Positions 13,681 through 23,944 are shown, counted from the stretch's first letter. The stretch: 31,714 bases of DNA from an uncultured Bacteroidales bacterium (GCA_934692905.1 CAKUUM010000025.1:1-31714); one strand, 5' to 3'. Numbers and translations: made by a program. The notes: generated by a model from the letters alone, not told the origin.

Positions 13681-16194
13681 TTAGTTCACTCTATTTCCTA
13701 ATAAACTATACTTCACCCCATCACGGAGGATGTATATCTGCCCGTTCTCTACTACTTTGCAGGCTTTCTTAGAGTCAGCAACCGACACATTATCCACCGC
13801 TGTGGAGGTAAGAATATAGACCTTCACCACCTCCGACGGGTCGGTATAGCCTTCGTCCGCCACCGCCTTGACACGGATATAGCGCAGACCTTCCGTGAGC
13901 GACGTATAGGTGTGTGAGAATGTGTATTGGTCCGTTTTGGCTATCGTGGTATTGCGGCTCGGGAAATTCTCGGATGTGGATAGTTCGACACGGAAACCTG
14001 AAGACAACTGTTGCTGCCACTCCACGGTAAGCGATGTGGCGCGGATGGTGTCCCCATCTTGCGGACTGACGATTACCGGTACAGGCACATCCAATGCCAA
14101 TGTGCGGAAGCGGATGATGTCCGATTGGGCAGATACCCCATTGAAATGCACCGTAGCACGCACAAAGTAGTATGACGATGCCTGCAACAGGGAATCCGCT
14201 ACGATGATGCGCGGATAGGGTGATACTCCTGTAAACACAATCGTTTTCTTATCAAAAGAATTAGCCGTAGCCACCTCGAATGTGTATTCCGCTTGCGGCG
14301 TTGCTACACTATCACAGACAATAGTCGGAGTCAAAGAGCAGTCGCGATCTTCCTCTGCCGGTGACACAATATGGAAGAACGACCCCGAGAACGACTGGAT
14401 TGCCGAATAGGTGTCCGTACAATTGACAGAGCGGGTACGAATACGCCAATAGTAGGTAGTCTCCGGCTGCAGCCAATAGACTTTGCCTACAAAGAATGTG
14501 GTATCGATAGTCTCGTACTCATAATCAATAGTAGAGAAATCTGCCGATTTGGATAGTTGGAAAAAATACGAATCTGCATGTGCCGCAGGGTGCCATGAGA
14601 AGTAGCATGGTAACAACGGTTGTGCCCCCTCGGCAGGATATGCCAATCCTGCAGCCACTGATGTACCCCACGTGGTGTTATCTATCGTGCGCGCAGGGTA
14701 TTCGTTGCCATAACGGTCAAGGACCGCCACAGCAAGAATGCCATCCGCATCCGCAGGCAGCACAAAAGACGGGCTGTATGTGGTACCCAACAGATTGCGA
14801 CTACTGCCTACTGCGCCATGCTGCCCTACTTCAGCGGCAGGAATGGCATAGACTGCATAGCGCAGATTACCCGCAGGAGCAGTCCAAGAGAGCAAGTTGC
14901 CTGATTGAGCGATATTGCGCACATAGATGCTCTCCCCGGTATGGTGCCATAGTTTCTGCGGCACAAGAGCAGGATGCTGATTGACATGGTTGCGAATATG
15001 CCGTATATACCCTTCGGTCTGCAGCCCTGTCTTGAGCGAATACCACGCACAGCCAGGAGCGTCAAGACGGTCATATTCGCGATTGAGCCACATCTGATTG
15101 GCTATTTCGTCCGCGTGGAACTTGCTGCCCGAGACAGGTGTAGCATCCTTGATGAGATTACTAAGGTCCTCACTGACATAGAGGTGTCGCCCGAAAAGGC
15201 ATGCCATCTTGGACCACCACTCGGAGAGGCGGGCATAATCGTTGCCCGAACCAATTTTCCAATAACACTGGGGAGCCATATAGTCAATGAGATGGCGGTC
15301 GTACCATGCCAGCGGGTCAGAATAAATACCATTGTACTGCCAATCACTGCCCACCGGACAGGGTTCTACTCCGTAAACAGATGCCGAGGTATTTGCCACA
15401 CCTGCCACACCTGCGGGACCAATTCCAAAAGAGACATACGGCTTGAGCGTCTTGATAGAGTCGCGCACCTGTGCCACCATCGTATTGACCTGCTCCCTAC
15501 GCCAATCGGCACGGCTAAGTGTGGTGCCACTATTGGTATAGTAAGCATCGTCGTAACTATTTTGGTAGCCCGACTGGTAGAAATAGTCGTCGAAGATAAT
15601 GCCGTCCACATCATAATTGCGCACCACATCCGCCACTACCGCGGCAATACGCTCGCGTACCTCGGGCAAGCAAGGATTGAGAATCGTGATGCCTCCGCAA
15701 TTCACCAGCCACTCAGGATGGGTGTTGGCATAATCATTCTCCCCCTTACCATACGTAGCATCGGATGTAGCATAGCGATACGGGTTCATCCACGCGTGCA
15801 CCTCAATGCCTTTGTGATGTGCATACTCAATGAGCGTCTGCAACGGATCGTAGGACGGAGCCTGACCACGTGTACCCGTGAGGTATTGGCTCCAAGGCTC
15901 ATATTTGGATTGGTACATTGCATCGGAGAAACCGCGCACCTGGAAGAATACCGCGTTCATGTTGGCGGCAGCCAGGGAGTCCACTATGGCATACAATTCC
16001 TGCTGCTGCTTGGCAGCAGCAGAGGCTGTGGCTTGTCCCCATGTGGTAGGCCAGTCGATAGCCCATACCGTAGTCAGCCACGCTGCACGGAACTCACGTT
16101 TGGGTTGCGCTATCAAAGATACGGAAACGACTAACCCGCACAACATATATGCTATGCGAGTGAGCCATGAATTATGCAAGAATTTCTGATACAT
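13681..16194 (-). CDS. GHL10-family (family 10-like, DUF187) glycoside hydrolase with C-terminal FnIII-like domains
   Basis: The 837-aa protein starts with a signal peptide (1-29) and a GHL10 TIM-barrel (about 31-400). Motifs are REFRAAWLTTVWAIDW (33-48), IEVHAWMNPYR (130-140), NPCLPEVRE (173-181), VDGIIFDDYFY (196-206) with acidic D202/D203, and VSFGIGPAGV (254-263). Four FnIII-like modules follow (about 412-505, 510-603, 605-700, 705-797), then the shared tail (813-837). The family includes E. coli DigH (YddW), which cleaves peptidoglycan glycans stripped of peptides, so a denuded-peptidoglycan glycosidase is the best guess; other family members are uncharacterised. The gene lies 21 bp after the PKD lipoprotein gene, inside the SusC operon. 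Confidence 0.87.
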   Translation of the reverse strand: MYQKFLHNSWLTRIAYMLCGLVVSVSLIAQPKREFRAAWLTTVWAIDWPTTWGQATASAAAKQQQELYAIVDSLAAANMNAVFFQVRGFSDAMYQSKYEPWSQYLTGTRGQAPSYDPLQTLIEYAHHKGIEVHAWMNPYRYATSDATYGKGENDYANTHPEWLVNCGGITILNPCLPEVRERIAAVVADVVRNYDVDGIIFDDYFYQSGYQNSYDDAYYTNSGTTLSRADWRREQVNTMVAQVRDSIKTLKPYVSFGIGPAGVAGVANTSASVYGVEPCPVGSDWQYNGIYSDPLAWYDRHLIDYMAPQCYWKIGSGNDYARLSEWWSKMACLFGRHLYVSEDLSNLIKDATPVSGSKFHADEIANQMWLNREYDRLDAPGCAWYSLKTGLQTEGYIRHIRNHVNQHPALVPQKLWHHTGESIYVRNIAQSGNLLSWTAPAGNLRYAVYAIPAAEVGQHGAVGSSRNLLGTTYSPSFVLPADADGILAVAVLDRYGNEYPARTIDNTTWGTSVAAGLAYPAEGAQPLLPCYFSWHPAAHADSYFFQLSKSADFSTIDYEYETIDTTFFVGKVYWLQPETTYYWRIRTRSVNCTDTYSAIQSFSGSFFHIVSPAEEDRDCSLTPTIVCDSVATPQAEYTFEVATANSFDKKTIVFTGVSPYPRIIVADSLLQASSYYFVRATVHFNGVSAQSDIIRFRTLALDVPVPVIVSPQDGDTIRATSLTVEWQQQLSSGFRVELSTSENFPSRNTTIAKTDQYTFSHTYTSLTEGLRYIRVKAVADEGYTDPSEVVKVYILTSTAVDNVSVADSKKACKVVENGQIYILRDGVKYSLLGNRVN

Positions 16195-16215
16195 ATCGTT
16201 TACCTGCCACGCCGT

Positions 16216-17931
16216 TTAGAACAACTTAGACGGCGTAGGATTGATAGTCATACCATACACAAGCGGTCCTGCCAAGACCTGCTCAATAGCATCGGTACTC
16301 GCATTGTAGCGATAGATACCCGATGGTGCATTGGACGCGCTGCTTGCCGAGGAGATAAAATTGTTGCGGTAGCCAAAGTATGCATTGCCGGTAGCCTTGT
16401 CCAAAGTTATCTGGCATATACCCACGCCCTCGGAAGAAGTACCTTCAATAGCCGCCGGCGTACCCGTAAGGTTTGCCTCAAAGCCCAAACCATTGTACTT
16501 CTTCATATAAGGCAGAACATTCTTGGAAGAAGAGCCTACGGCTTCGATTTCAGATGCCGATGCCACATAAAATCCTGACACTCCCGCTCCCATCAGTGTA
16601 AAGCAATACTTTCCCTTATTTTGGTTGTAGGCATAAGATTTCGGCCACAATGTACCACCCAACCAAATGCCTGATGCAGGTGGAGTACCTTCCCCCCCCG
16701 CAATAGGAGCAGGCAAGATGTCATCATCCGTAAAGCGGAAAATACCCGTACCGTTGTAAAACTTACACCAATGCCATACATCCTCCGCCTTACCGAACAT
16801 ACCACCTATGCAACCATAGTTCCAGCCATTACCATAGTACCCTAATGTGGTATGCTGCACATAATACGGATATTCCGTTTCACTATAGACCTTGTTGCGG
16901 TCTCTCAATTTGACTTTGATAATTCCCGTATTACGGTTAGCATAGTAGAGGTAATCGCCCTCAATATAGCCATAGAATGGGTCGTCGAAAGCGGCTTGAC
17001 CAGCGTTGGTAATCATCGTCTCCACCGTCTTGCCATCTTTTGATATAACCAATATACGCCCGTCACCCAACACCTTGTCCTCATCATTTACATAATAGAA
17101 CTGCTTACCACAATCCAACATATAAAGAAGCGAATTATGAAACAAGAGGTTGAAAGCATGTTGTCCCGAAGATATACCCAAGTCGAAAGGCATATTCTTC
17201 ATCCCCTCGGGAGCATCATCGATTAGTTTGTATGCCATAAGGTGTCCACCAACTTCCGCATAATAGAGGGTAGGCACAGGCTTGTTGTAGCCCACTTGCA
17301 CATTCATAATGCCTTCTTCCAACAAGCGACCACCCAACTTGACCTGCAGGCGTACCGTCTGCGAGCCCACATTGGAGAAAATGAGGTCACCCGGGAGCGT
17401 GTCAGTGCATGTCAGAATGGTATCTCCCGCCACATTCTTGGTTCCCTCGGGCAGTATCCACAAGTACTCCGTGCTGAGATTACGTGGGTTGGGCAACTCC
17501 AAAGCAAAAGACACTTTGGTCTTGCTAACCTCGCAGACCTCATCCTCTATCGGATTCAGACTCAAAAGCGGTTTGATGTCCGAAACCATAATAACCTGTG
17601 AGCGGGACAGACCGGCAATAGTGAGTTTGACATTGTAGGTGCCTGCCGTCTCGAAGAAGTGCGTAACGGTGTCCGTGCCATTGGCACGAATGACAGCCTC
17701 TGTGCCATCGCCGAAGTCCCATGTCATCTCGCCCTCGGTAGGCGAAGTACTGGAGAATAGAATAGTAGAACCTACGTAGTAGTCCAACGGGTACTTGGCA
17801 TCCGTACAACGGTACTCGAACGAGACTGCATCGGACGGCAAAGTCTCCTCAGCAGGGATATTGTCCACACACGAAACTGCCAACAGAGGCAGAAGTGCCA
17901 ACATGGCAAAATGAATTATATTACGTCTCAT
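16216..17931 (-). CDS. PKD-domain surface lipoprotein, putative glycan-binding protein
   Basis: The 571-aa protein has a lipoprotein signal with lipobox LAVSC (Cys21). A PKD domain (about 36-118) carries the classic WDFGDGTE (71-78) and HFFETAGTYNVKL (91-103) motifs. A second Ig/PKD-like domain (about 120-213) and a C-terminal propeller-like region (about 220-571, rich in Trp and Tyr) follow. It lacks the conserved C-terminal tail, consistent with lipid anchoring instead. Position four in the SusC operon is where surface glycan-binding proteins (SusE/F analogues) usually lie. Ligand unknown; binding of peptidoglycan fragments is inferred from the neighbours. Confidence 0.8.
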   Translation of the reverse strand: MRRNIIHFAMLALLPLLAVSCVDNIPAEETLPSDAVSFEYRCTDAKYPLDYYVGSTILFSSTSPTEGEMTWDFGDGTEAVIRANGTDTVTHFFETAGTYNVKLTIAGLSRSQVIMVSDIKPLLSLNPIEDEVCEVSKTKVSFALELPNPRNLSTEYLWILPEGTKNVAGDTILTCTDTLPGDLIFSNVGSQTVRLQVKLGGRLLEEGIMNVQVGYNKPVPTLYYAEVGGHLMAYKLIDDAPEGMKNMPFDLGISSGQHAFNLLFHNSLLYMLDCGKQFYYVNDEDKVLGDGRILVISKDGKTVETMITNAGQAAFDDPFYGYIEGDYLYYANRNTGIIKVKLRDRNKVYSETEYPYYVQHTTLGYYGNGWNYGCIGGMFGKAEDVWHWCKFYNGTGIFRFTDDDILPAPIAGGEGTPPASGIWLGGTLWPKSYAYNQNKGKYCFTLMGAGVSGFYVASASEIEAVGSSSKNVLPYMKKYNGLGFEANLTGTPAAIEGTSSEGVGICQITLDKATGNAYFGYRNNFISSASSASNAPSGIYRYNASTDAIEQVLAGPLVYGMTINPTPSKLF

Positions 17932-17946
17932 AGATATAAACTCCGA

Positions 17947-18804
17947 TTAGTTGATAGTTATTTCCTTGGATATTGTCTTACTATAGGTACCTACCTCATC
18001 AAAGACACGCAGTTCGGCATTGATGATATAGGAGCGTTTGTAGTCCACATCATAGTAGTTGTTACCTGCATTGAAAATCAAGTCACCAAAAGAAACCTTG
18101 TTCCAATACACCTCCATAGAGTCCAAGACCCACTGCTGCACATTGCCTGCCGCATCCTTTGGGAAGAAATACGCAAAAACGCCTTCGCCCGCATTGGGGT
18201 CGAGTGCCGAGTCTGTGTATTGCTTGAAATCTTCCATCAATGCCAATCCCGTGAACATATTCCGATAGTCAGCGAACTGCATCTTGGGGCGCAACTCATC
18301 GCGGAAAGACTGCATAAACTCCTTACCAAAATACGACTCCATCTTATCCGCATCGTAGTCGGAGGGGTGATTCCACACCACAGGCGACAAGGTACGGCTG
18401 ACAGGGAAATATCCCGTGAAGGTATAAGCATGGAGAGAATCACTCCAAAAATCCTCGCTATGTGCATAGCGTGTAATGAACTGCGATATACGCTTATGCT
18501 CCGTGGTGTTGGAAGTCTTGGAATAGGAGAACGTGGTTACCCACGGGCAGATGACCGTGTATTCCACTTTCTCATCGATGTTGTACCACGCCTCGGAATG
18601 ATCGATAGCGGCCTTCGACGAGTAGTACTGCGCCGTGAACTGCATACTGTCGCCTGCCGTGATGGCGGAACTCTTGATTTCCCAATAGGCTTCGGGACCT
18701 ACCTTACCCGTAATGGTATCTTCATCCAAGAAATCGTGCTTGGCACAAGCGGACGCGCCCACCACCAATAGTGATAATGCTATGATTTTATATACTGATT
18801 TCAT
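17947..18804 (-). CDS. Outer-membrane lipoprotein of unknown function
   Basis: The 285-aa product has a lipoprotein signal ending GASAC (Cys20). I recognise no family. The sequence is acidic and aromatic, with a possible Ig/beta-sandwich start (EAYWEIKSSAITAGDSMQFTAQYY) and end (SYIINAELRVFDEVGTYSKTISKEITI), and a more helical, Tyr- and Phe-rich centre (about 110-220). The PKD-like opening and closing strands suggest an interrupted beta-sandwich. It lies between SusD (46-bp gap) and the PKD lipoprotein (15-bp gap), so it is probably an accessory binding protein of the same outer-membrane complex. It could be the most locus-specific component. Confidence 0.75.
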   Translation of the reverse strand: MKSVYKIIALSLLVVGASACAKHDFLDEDTITGKVGPEAYWEIKSSAITAGDSMQFTAQYYSSKAAIDHSEAWYNIDEKVEYTVICPWVTTFSYSKTSNTTEHKRISQFITRYAHSEDFWSDSLHAYTFTGYFPVSRTLSPVVWNHPSDYDADKMESYFGKEFMQSFRDELRPKMQFADYRNMFTGLALMEDFKQYTDSALDPNAGEGVFAYFFPKDAAGNVQQWVLDSMEVYWNKVSFGDLIFNAGNNYYDVDYKRSYIINAELRVFDEVGTYSKTISKEITIN

Positions 18805-18850
18805 ATCCTTGTTAGTTAAAATGCTCTGTTAATCATGATACACCGCACCA

Positions 18851-20653
18851 TTACTTCCACGGTGTGGGGTCGGCGCACTGCGCTTTCCCGCCGGTGTTGT
18901 ATGCCCAAATCATACGGCGTTTGAGCACATTGTAATCCAAAATCTTCTCACCTTGTGCATTGGTGGTGTAGTAGCCGATACGGTCGAGTTCGCCTTTGTT
19001 GTACTTGGTCTCGGTCTCGGTGTCGGCATTCAAGCGTGCCACCCATGCGTTGGGGGACAACTCGGCGTTGGTGCCGTAGTCCTCGGCATTGCACCAATAT
19101 GCCTCGTAGAGGTTGTACGGGCGGCGCAATGAGTACTCCTGGTCAAAATTCACCGAGTCTGCCTTGAAACCCTTGTTAGCACCATTATGCACATGCTGCA
19201 CTGTATAAACATACGTATTGTCGTACTGAATACCGTTGGTTTTGGAACTATAGTTGTAGCGGCGAAGGTCGGTCCACTGCTCCGGCTGCAGATACATAGC
19301 CACATATTTCTGCTGCATCAAATCCGCAATAGTGAACGTATTTGCCCCTGGTAACTTAATGTTGAAGAAACGATAGTACTGATTCTTGGCATAAGTTCCG
19401 TCAATAAGTGCCGACTCTATCACACCATAACGCTCCATATTGTGAATGGTAGCCTCTTTGGTCGTATTGTAAGCCCCCGTCTTGTCACCTGCCCAATACT
19501 GCGCTTCCGCCTTAATAAACATCAGTTCCTCGTCAGTGATGAGAGCGATGTAGCCCGTATTTTGTGTATAAGGATTGGTAAGAGCATCCGTAGCATAGAG
19601 GTCGGGATAGTAGGTAGTTTTCATCGAGTTGTCCATACCTATGTTGCTCTCCAGATAAATGATGGCTTTCTTCTTGGAAGCATCTTCACGCGGAGTCATT
19701 ATTTTCTCGGCACGCGGGTCGAGAGCATAGCCACGGTCGGAACGATAGGTACTGTAAGCGCCCAAAATAGCCTTAGCAAAGAACGCCGTCGGGATAGAAG
19801 AAGCCAACCGGTTAGCGCGGCTCTCCCATGAGTTGATGACCGGTGCGTAGGGTCCCCACGGACAGTTCTGCTCGGTCTTACCTCCATCGTAGTGATAGCG
19901 GGGTTCCTCCCAGTCCGCATTGTTGAGCACATCGTCCACCATGGCTACTATCTTCTGGCAGTTAGCCGAAGTATTGTCCCAGTTGGGCAGTTTGCGCAAC
20001 CACAGACGGCAGCGAATCGCTTTGGCATAGAGTTCCCACTTCTTCAAGTTGCCACCATAGATACGGTCCATCTTTGCAGAGATAGGCAGGTTGGTAGGGC
20101 AATTGACCCACTCGGGGTCCTCATAGAGCGAGACCAACTCGTCTGCCTCGGCAAACATCCAATCGTAAATCTCCGCCTGCGTGTCGTACTTAGGCGAGGT
20201 AGCCTGATACGCCTCCGAGCGCGGCATGTCGCCAAACGCATCAGTGGTGTAGAGCGTAGAAGCCAGCATGATGGTACGACCAATAAGTATGGCATTGCGG
20301 TTGCCGTTTGCCTCGGCAATCTCGTTCATCTTGTTGATATTAGCCCCCAAGTCGTAGAAATGGCGGCGCCACATCGGGTGACGGTTCACGCCCAAGAACT
20401 CCCAGCCCTGACTATACGGGTACACACCTGTCTGGCTCTTGCCGCCCGTAGTGAGCGCCTGGCTGAGATAGACATTGTACTCTGCATGGTCGTAGCATAT
20501 CTGCGAAGCATAGAAACAAGCCACCGGCAGTACCTGATCCACCGAAGTGGTGATGGCAGCATCTTTGCTCTTGTTAACATCCAAGAAATCCTCGCACCCT
20601 GTAAGCAGCAGGGCTGCCAACAAAGCAGGAAGTATAGAAACTATCTTTTTCAT
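18851..20653 (-). CDS. SusD/RagB-family surface glycan-binding lipoprotein
   Basis: SusD-like lipoproteins sit as a lid on their SusC transporter and capture oligosaccharides or peptides at the cell surface. The 600-aa protein has a lipobox (LLTGC, Cys20) followed by EDFLDVNKSKDAAI, the typical SusD opening. A helical TPR-like scaffold follows (NKMNEIAEANGNRNAILIGRTIMLA.., YDWMFAEADELVSLY), then GGNLKKWELYAKAIRCRLWLRK and the late family stretch around KYVAMYLQPEQWTDLRRYNYS. Length is in the normal range. The gene begins 20 bp after SusC, the standard susC-susD order. Confidence 0.93.
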   Translation of the reverse strand: MKKIVSILPALLAALLLTGCEDFLDVNKSKDAAITTSVDQVLPVACFYASQICYDHAEYNVYLSQALTTGGKSQTGVYPYSQGWEFLGVNRHPMWRRHFYDLGANINKMNEIAEANGNRNAILIGRTIMLASTLYTTDAFGDMPRSEAYQATSPKYDTQAEIYDWMFAEADELVSLYEDPEWVNCPTNLPISAKMDRIYGGNLKKWELYAKAIRCRLWLRKLPNWDNTSANCQKIVAMVDDVLNNADWEEPRYHYDGGKTEQNCPWGPYAPVINSWESRANRLASSIPTAFFAKAILGAYSTYRSDRGYALDPRAEKIMTPREDASKKKAIIYLESNIGMDNSMKTTYYPDLYATDALTNPYTQNTGYIALITDEELMFIKAEAQYWAGDKTGAYNTTKEATIHNMERYGVIESALIDGTYAKNQYYRFFNIKLPGANTFTIADLMQQKYVAMYLQPEQWTDLRRYNYSSKTNGIQYDNTYVYTVQHVHNGANKGFKADSVNFDQEYSLRRPYNLYEAYWCNAEDYGTNAELSPNAWVARLNADTETETKYNKGELDRIGYYTTNAQGEKILDYNVLKRRMIWAYNTGGKAQCADPTPWK

Positions 20654-20673
20654 ATCACAATAAATTACATGGT

Positions 20674-23600
20674 TTAGAATGAAGCCGAGAGACTGATGTT
20701 GTAACTACGTGTGCTAGGCACAGGGCTGTTGTCGATACCTGCCGAACCCGTACCCAATGCCGAAGTAGAAGCGTTGCAGACAGGGTCGGTACCCGTGTAT
20801 TTGGTAAGCAGGAAGACATTGTTGCACGTAAAGTTGAGTTTCAGCGACTTGAAGAACTTCTGCTGCTTCATAAGGCGTGCGAAGTCGTAACCCAGCGTGA
20901 CATAACTGAGACGCAGATAGGAACCATCCTCCACAAAGTTGCTGGATACATTGTAGAAATAGTTGGTAATCGTGGTATAATCCAGCGTGATAGGCTTGGT
21001 ATTCTGCTCGTAATAGGTATTGCCATCGGCATCCGTATGCTCGGTGACACCATCGAACACCACCTGGCGACCACGATACTGCTCCAGCATCTTGGAGTTG
21101 CCATTAGAAATAAGATTACGTCCCGTGACATTGAGCACATCGCCTCCTACACGGCCATCGAACAAGAAAGAGAACTGCACACCATAAACACTAAGGTTGC
21201 TGGTGAGACCCATGCTGCATTTTGCCTCACGGTTGCCAATAAGTTTGTTCTTGTTCGGGTCAATCTTCGGGTAGCCGTTTTCGTCCACAACCACCTGTCC
21301 GTCGCTATTGCGGACATAATCCTTACCCGTGAGGGCGGTGGTAGAACCGCCGAGGTATGCCGAAGTAAAGACATCGCCATACTGCTGGTTGGTAATCTCC
21401 GACACGTTCTCGGGCAGACTGACTACCGAACCACGGTTGAGACCAAAATTAAGTCCGAGGGTCCAGTTGACATTCTTCTGACGAATCACATCCTGCTCCA
21501 ACGTGAACTCGACGCCCTGGTTGCGGATAGCACCCTCGTTACGCGTCTGAAGGATATATCCCGAAGACGGCGACACACGCACGGTGACGATTTGGTTGTC
21601 CACCTTGGTGGAGTAGTAGGCTATATCGAGACGGGTACGGCTGTCGAAGAGACGCAGGTCCATACCGATTTCCCACGAGTAGGACATTTCCGGCGCGAGG
21701 TCACGCGCAGCAGACGATGCGGTAGGGTCGATACCATAGCCACCATCGGGGTAGGTGGCGAACTGCTTGAAACGACGGTCATAGAGGTATGCTGGCGCGT
21801 CCTTACCTACGACAGCGTAGTTACCACGCAGTTTCCAATACGAGAACCAGTTGTCCTTGGTCTCGTTGAGCCCCGGAATCAACTCGGAAAGGATAATACC
21901 AGCCGTGACAGAAGGATAGAAGAAGGGGTTCGCATTGATAGTGGAAGACCAGTCCCAACGCCCTGTAACAGAGAGGGAAGCCAAGCCCTTGTAGTCGCCA
22001 CGAATCTCGCCAAAGTAACCAAAACGATTCCTGCCACTATGGGTAGCGGTGCGGTCGGTAAGATAAACCTCCTGCGAGTTGGTATTGGAAAGACTATAGG
22101 TGCCCGGGATAATGAAATCGTATCCCTTGTTGGTCATCGAGAAGCCCTCCGACATCTTGAGTTCGGTACCTGCCATGAGGTCAATGGAGAAATCCTTGGG
22201 CAACTCGACCTTGTAACTGATATTTGCCCCTGCCGTGAACAACTGGCTGCGACCGGACGATGCAGTGTAGGAACCAAGAAGGCTCTTGCTCATATTGGTA
22301 ATATCATCCGTAGTCAGCACATACCCTTCAGTATATTCTTTAGAAGAAAGGTATTGCATATACTGATTGTAGAGTTTTAACTTTTCGTAATACTCATTCA
22401 TAACAGAGGCATCAGAACCCTCTTTAGGTTCTTTGGGCTTAGCATAGGATTGCACTACGTAACTATCGTCCCAACGGGGCACGGTGTAGCCGTCGGAAGA
22501 AGACGAGGTGATATCGTAACTGACACGACCTACAATCTGCAGGTTCTTGACGGGCTTGAAAGTAATGCTACCATTGATGACATTACGTGTGCTCTTGCTC
22601 ACCCCTTGGTCGTTGTGAATACGATAAAGCGGACTCATAGGCGAGTTGTACTTCTTGGTATCGCTCAGATAGAGGAAACGCGGGAAGCCGTCGTCGCGCT
22701 GGTAGTCGGTAATATCATCGTTGATAGGCCAGCCGTACACCGTACTCAAAGCGGAAGATACCTCGCTGATAGAGTGCGCCTTGCTGTCCGTAACATTCAC
22801 GTTCATAGCAATAGTCACCCACTTGGCAGGCGTATAGGAAGCCTTGATGAGGGCACCGAACTTCTGCTTGTAGTCCTCGTGGATGATACCGTCCGCCTTG
22901 GACCAGTTCGCCGAAGCATACGCCTGGAACTTCTCGGTACCACCGGTGACAGAGAAATCATACTTATGATAGAAGCCCGTGCGGAAGAAATTCTGCACGT
23001 TGTTGTACACCTCGTCACCCTCGTTGAGCATAGGTCCCCAACCGCCGGTGGTCTTCTCTTTGTAGAAGCCGTTGGCACCGGGCATATAGGTGGTCTGCAA
23101 CTGGGGCAGGCGCGTGGGGGTGTCCCACTGCCAACTGCCGTTGGCCTGCACTTTGATTTTGCCAACCTCGCCCTGCTTGGTGGTAATCATGATGACACCG
23201 TTGGCAGCATCCTGACCATACAGAGCCGCAGCCGCTGCGCCCTTGAGCACGGTGACATTCTCAATATCATTGGGGTTGATGTCCGCAGCCGAGGAAGCAC
23301 CTCCGCTGACGGGCACACCGTCCAAGATAAACAAAGGCTCATTGGACTGCGAAGTATTGATAGACGAGATACCACGGATAATGATTTGGCTGCCCGAGTT
23401 AGGCGAACCACCTGCATTCGTGACCGACACACCGGCAATCTTACCCTGCAACGAGTTGACAAAGTTGGAGTTCTGGCTCTCGTTGAGCGCGTCGGCGTTG
23501 ATGTTCTGGACGGCGAAGTTGAGGCGTTTCTTCTCCTGGACGACACCCATGGCGGTGACAACCACTTCCTCCACTGCGATAGCATCGCCTTGGAGGACTA

Positions 23601-23865
23601 CGTTGTGCTGCGAGCCGGTAACCTTCACGTCCTGGGTCTTCATACCTACATAACTAATCTCCAATGTGGCACCATCCTGCACGGTAAGCGTGTACATACC
23701 GTCGAAATCCGTGATGGTACCATTGGTCGTACCCTTCTCCAAGACAGAAGCACCTATCACAGGCTCCTTATCTTCCGCAGAAGTTACCACACCCGTCACC
23801 GTGACAGTGGCATTCATCGCCACCACCGACAGCAAACAAGTGAGCATAAAGAATAATCTCTTCAT
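20674..23865 (-). CDS. SusC/RagA-family TonB-linked outer-membrane transporter
   Basis: This 1063-aa protein is the TonB-dependent importer of the locus and the first gene of the six-gene unit. Visible parts are a Sec signal (1-19), a carboxypeptidase D regulatory-like N-terminal domain (about 22-95, VTGVVTSAEDKEPVIGASV), a TonB-box-like VEEVVVTAMG (98-107) and a plug (about 115-235) with IIIRGISSIN, NEPLFILDGVPV and DIENVTVLKGAAAAALYGQDAANGV/IMITTKQ. A long barrel follows, ending in the aromatic SLSASF. The start is the first Met before a clear signal peptide. Its promoter resembles that of the divergent murK gene, hinting at common control. Confidence 0.95.
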   Translation of the reverse strand: MKRLFFMLTCLLSVVAMNATVTVTGVVTSAEDKEPVIGASVLEKGTTNGTITDFDGMYTLTVQDGATLEISYVGMKTQDVKVTGSQHNVVLQGDAIAVEEVVVTAMGVVQEKKRLNFAVQNINADALNESQNSNFVNSLQGKIAGVSVTNAGGSPNSGSQIIIRGISSINTSQSNEPLFILDGVPVSGGASSAADINPNDIENVTVLKGAAAAALYGQDAANGVIMITTKQGEVGKIKVQANGSWQWDTPTRLPQLQTTYMPGANGFYKEKTTGGWGPMLNEGDEVYNNVQNFFRTGFYHKYDFSVTGGTEKFQAYASANWSKADGIIHEDYKQKFGALIKASYTPAKWVTIAMNVNVTDSKAHSISEVSSALSTVYGWPINDDITDYQRDDGFPRFLYLSDTKKYNSPMSPLYRIHNDQGVSKSTRNVINGSITFKPVKNLQIVGRVSYDITSSSSDGYTVPRWDDSYVVQSYAKPKEPKEGSDASVMNEYYEKLKLYNQYMQYLSSKEYTEGYVLTTDDITNMSKSLLGSYTASSGRSQLFTAGANISYKVELPKDFSIDLMAGTELKMSEGFSMTNKGYDFIIPGTYSLSNTNSQEVYLTDRTATHSGRNRFGYFGEIRGDYKGLASLSVTGRWDWSSTINANPFFYPSVTAGIILSELIPGLNETKDNWFSYWKLRGNYAVVGKDAPAYLYDRRFKQFATYPDGGYGIDPTASSAARDLAPEMSYSWEIGMDLRLFDSRTRLDIAYYSTKVDNQIVTVRVSPSSGYILQTRNEGAIRNQGVEFTLEQDVIRQKNVNWTLGLNFGLNRGSVVSLPENVSEITNQQYGDVFTSAYLGGSTTALTGKDYVRNSDGQVVVDENGYPKIDPNKNKLIGNREAKCSMGLTSNLSVYGVQFSFLFDGRVGGDVLNVTGRNLISNGNSKMLEQYRGRQVVFDGVTEHTDADGNTYYEQNTKPITLDYTTITNYFYNVSSNFVEDGSYLRLSYVTLGYDFARLMKQQKFFKSLKLNFTCNNVFLLTKYTGTDPVCNASTSALGTGSAGIDNSPVPSTRSYNISLSASF

Positions 23866-23944
23866 AAATATCAGATTTGTTTATCGTTCAAATTTACTTT
23901 CTTCCTTTTCCGCAGCACCCATCATCATTCAGACGATTTGGCTG

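Noticed and set aside
14974..16134. A 386-codon plus-strand open frame opposite the GHL10 gene
   Set aside because: Shadow of the glycosidase gene; no domain or start context.
21037..23856. Two long plus-strand open frames (447 and 468 codons) opposite the SusC gene
   Set aside because: They are the mirror of a well-supported SusC coding sequence; their translations are low-complexity and unlike any family.
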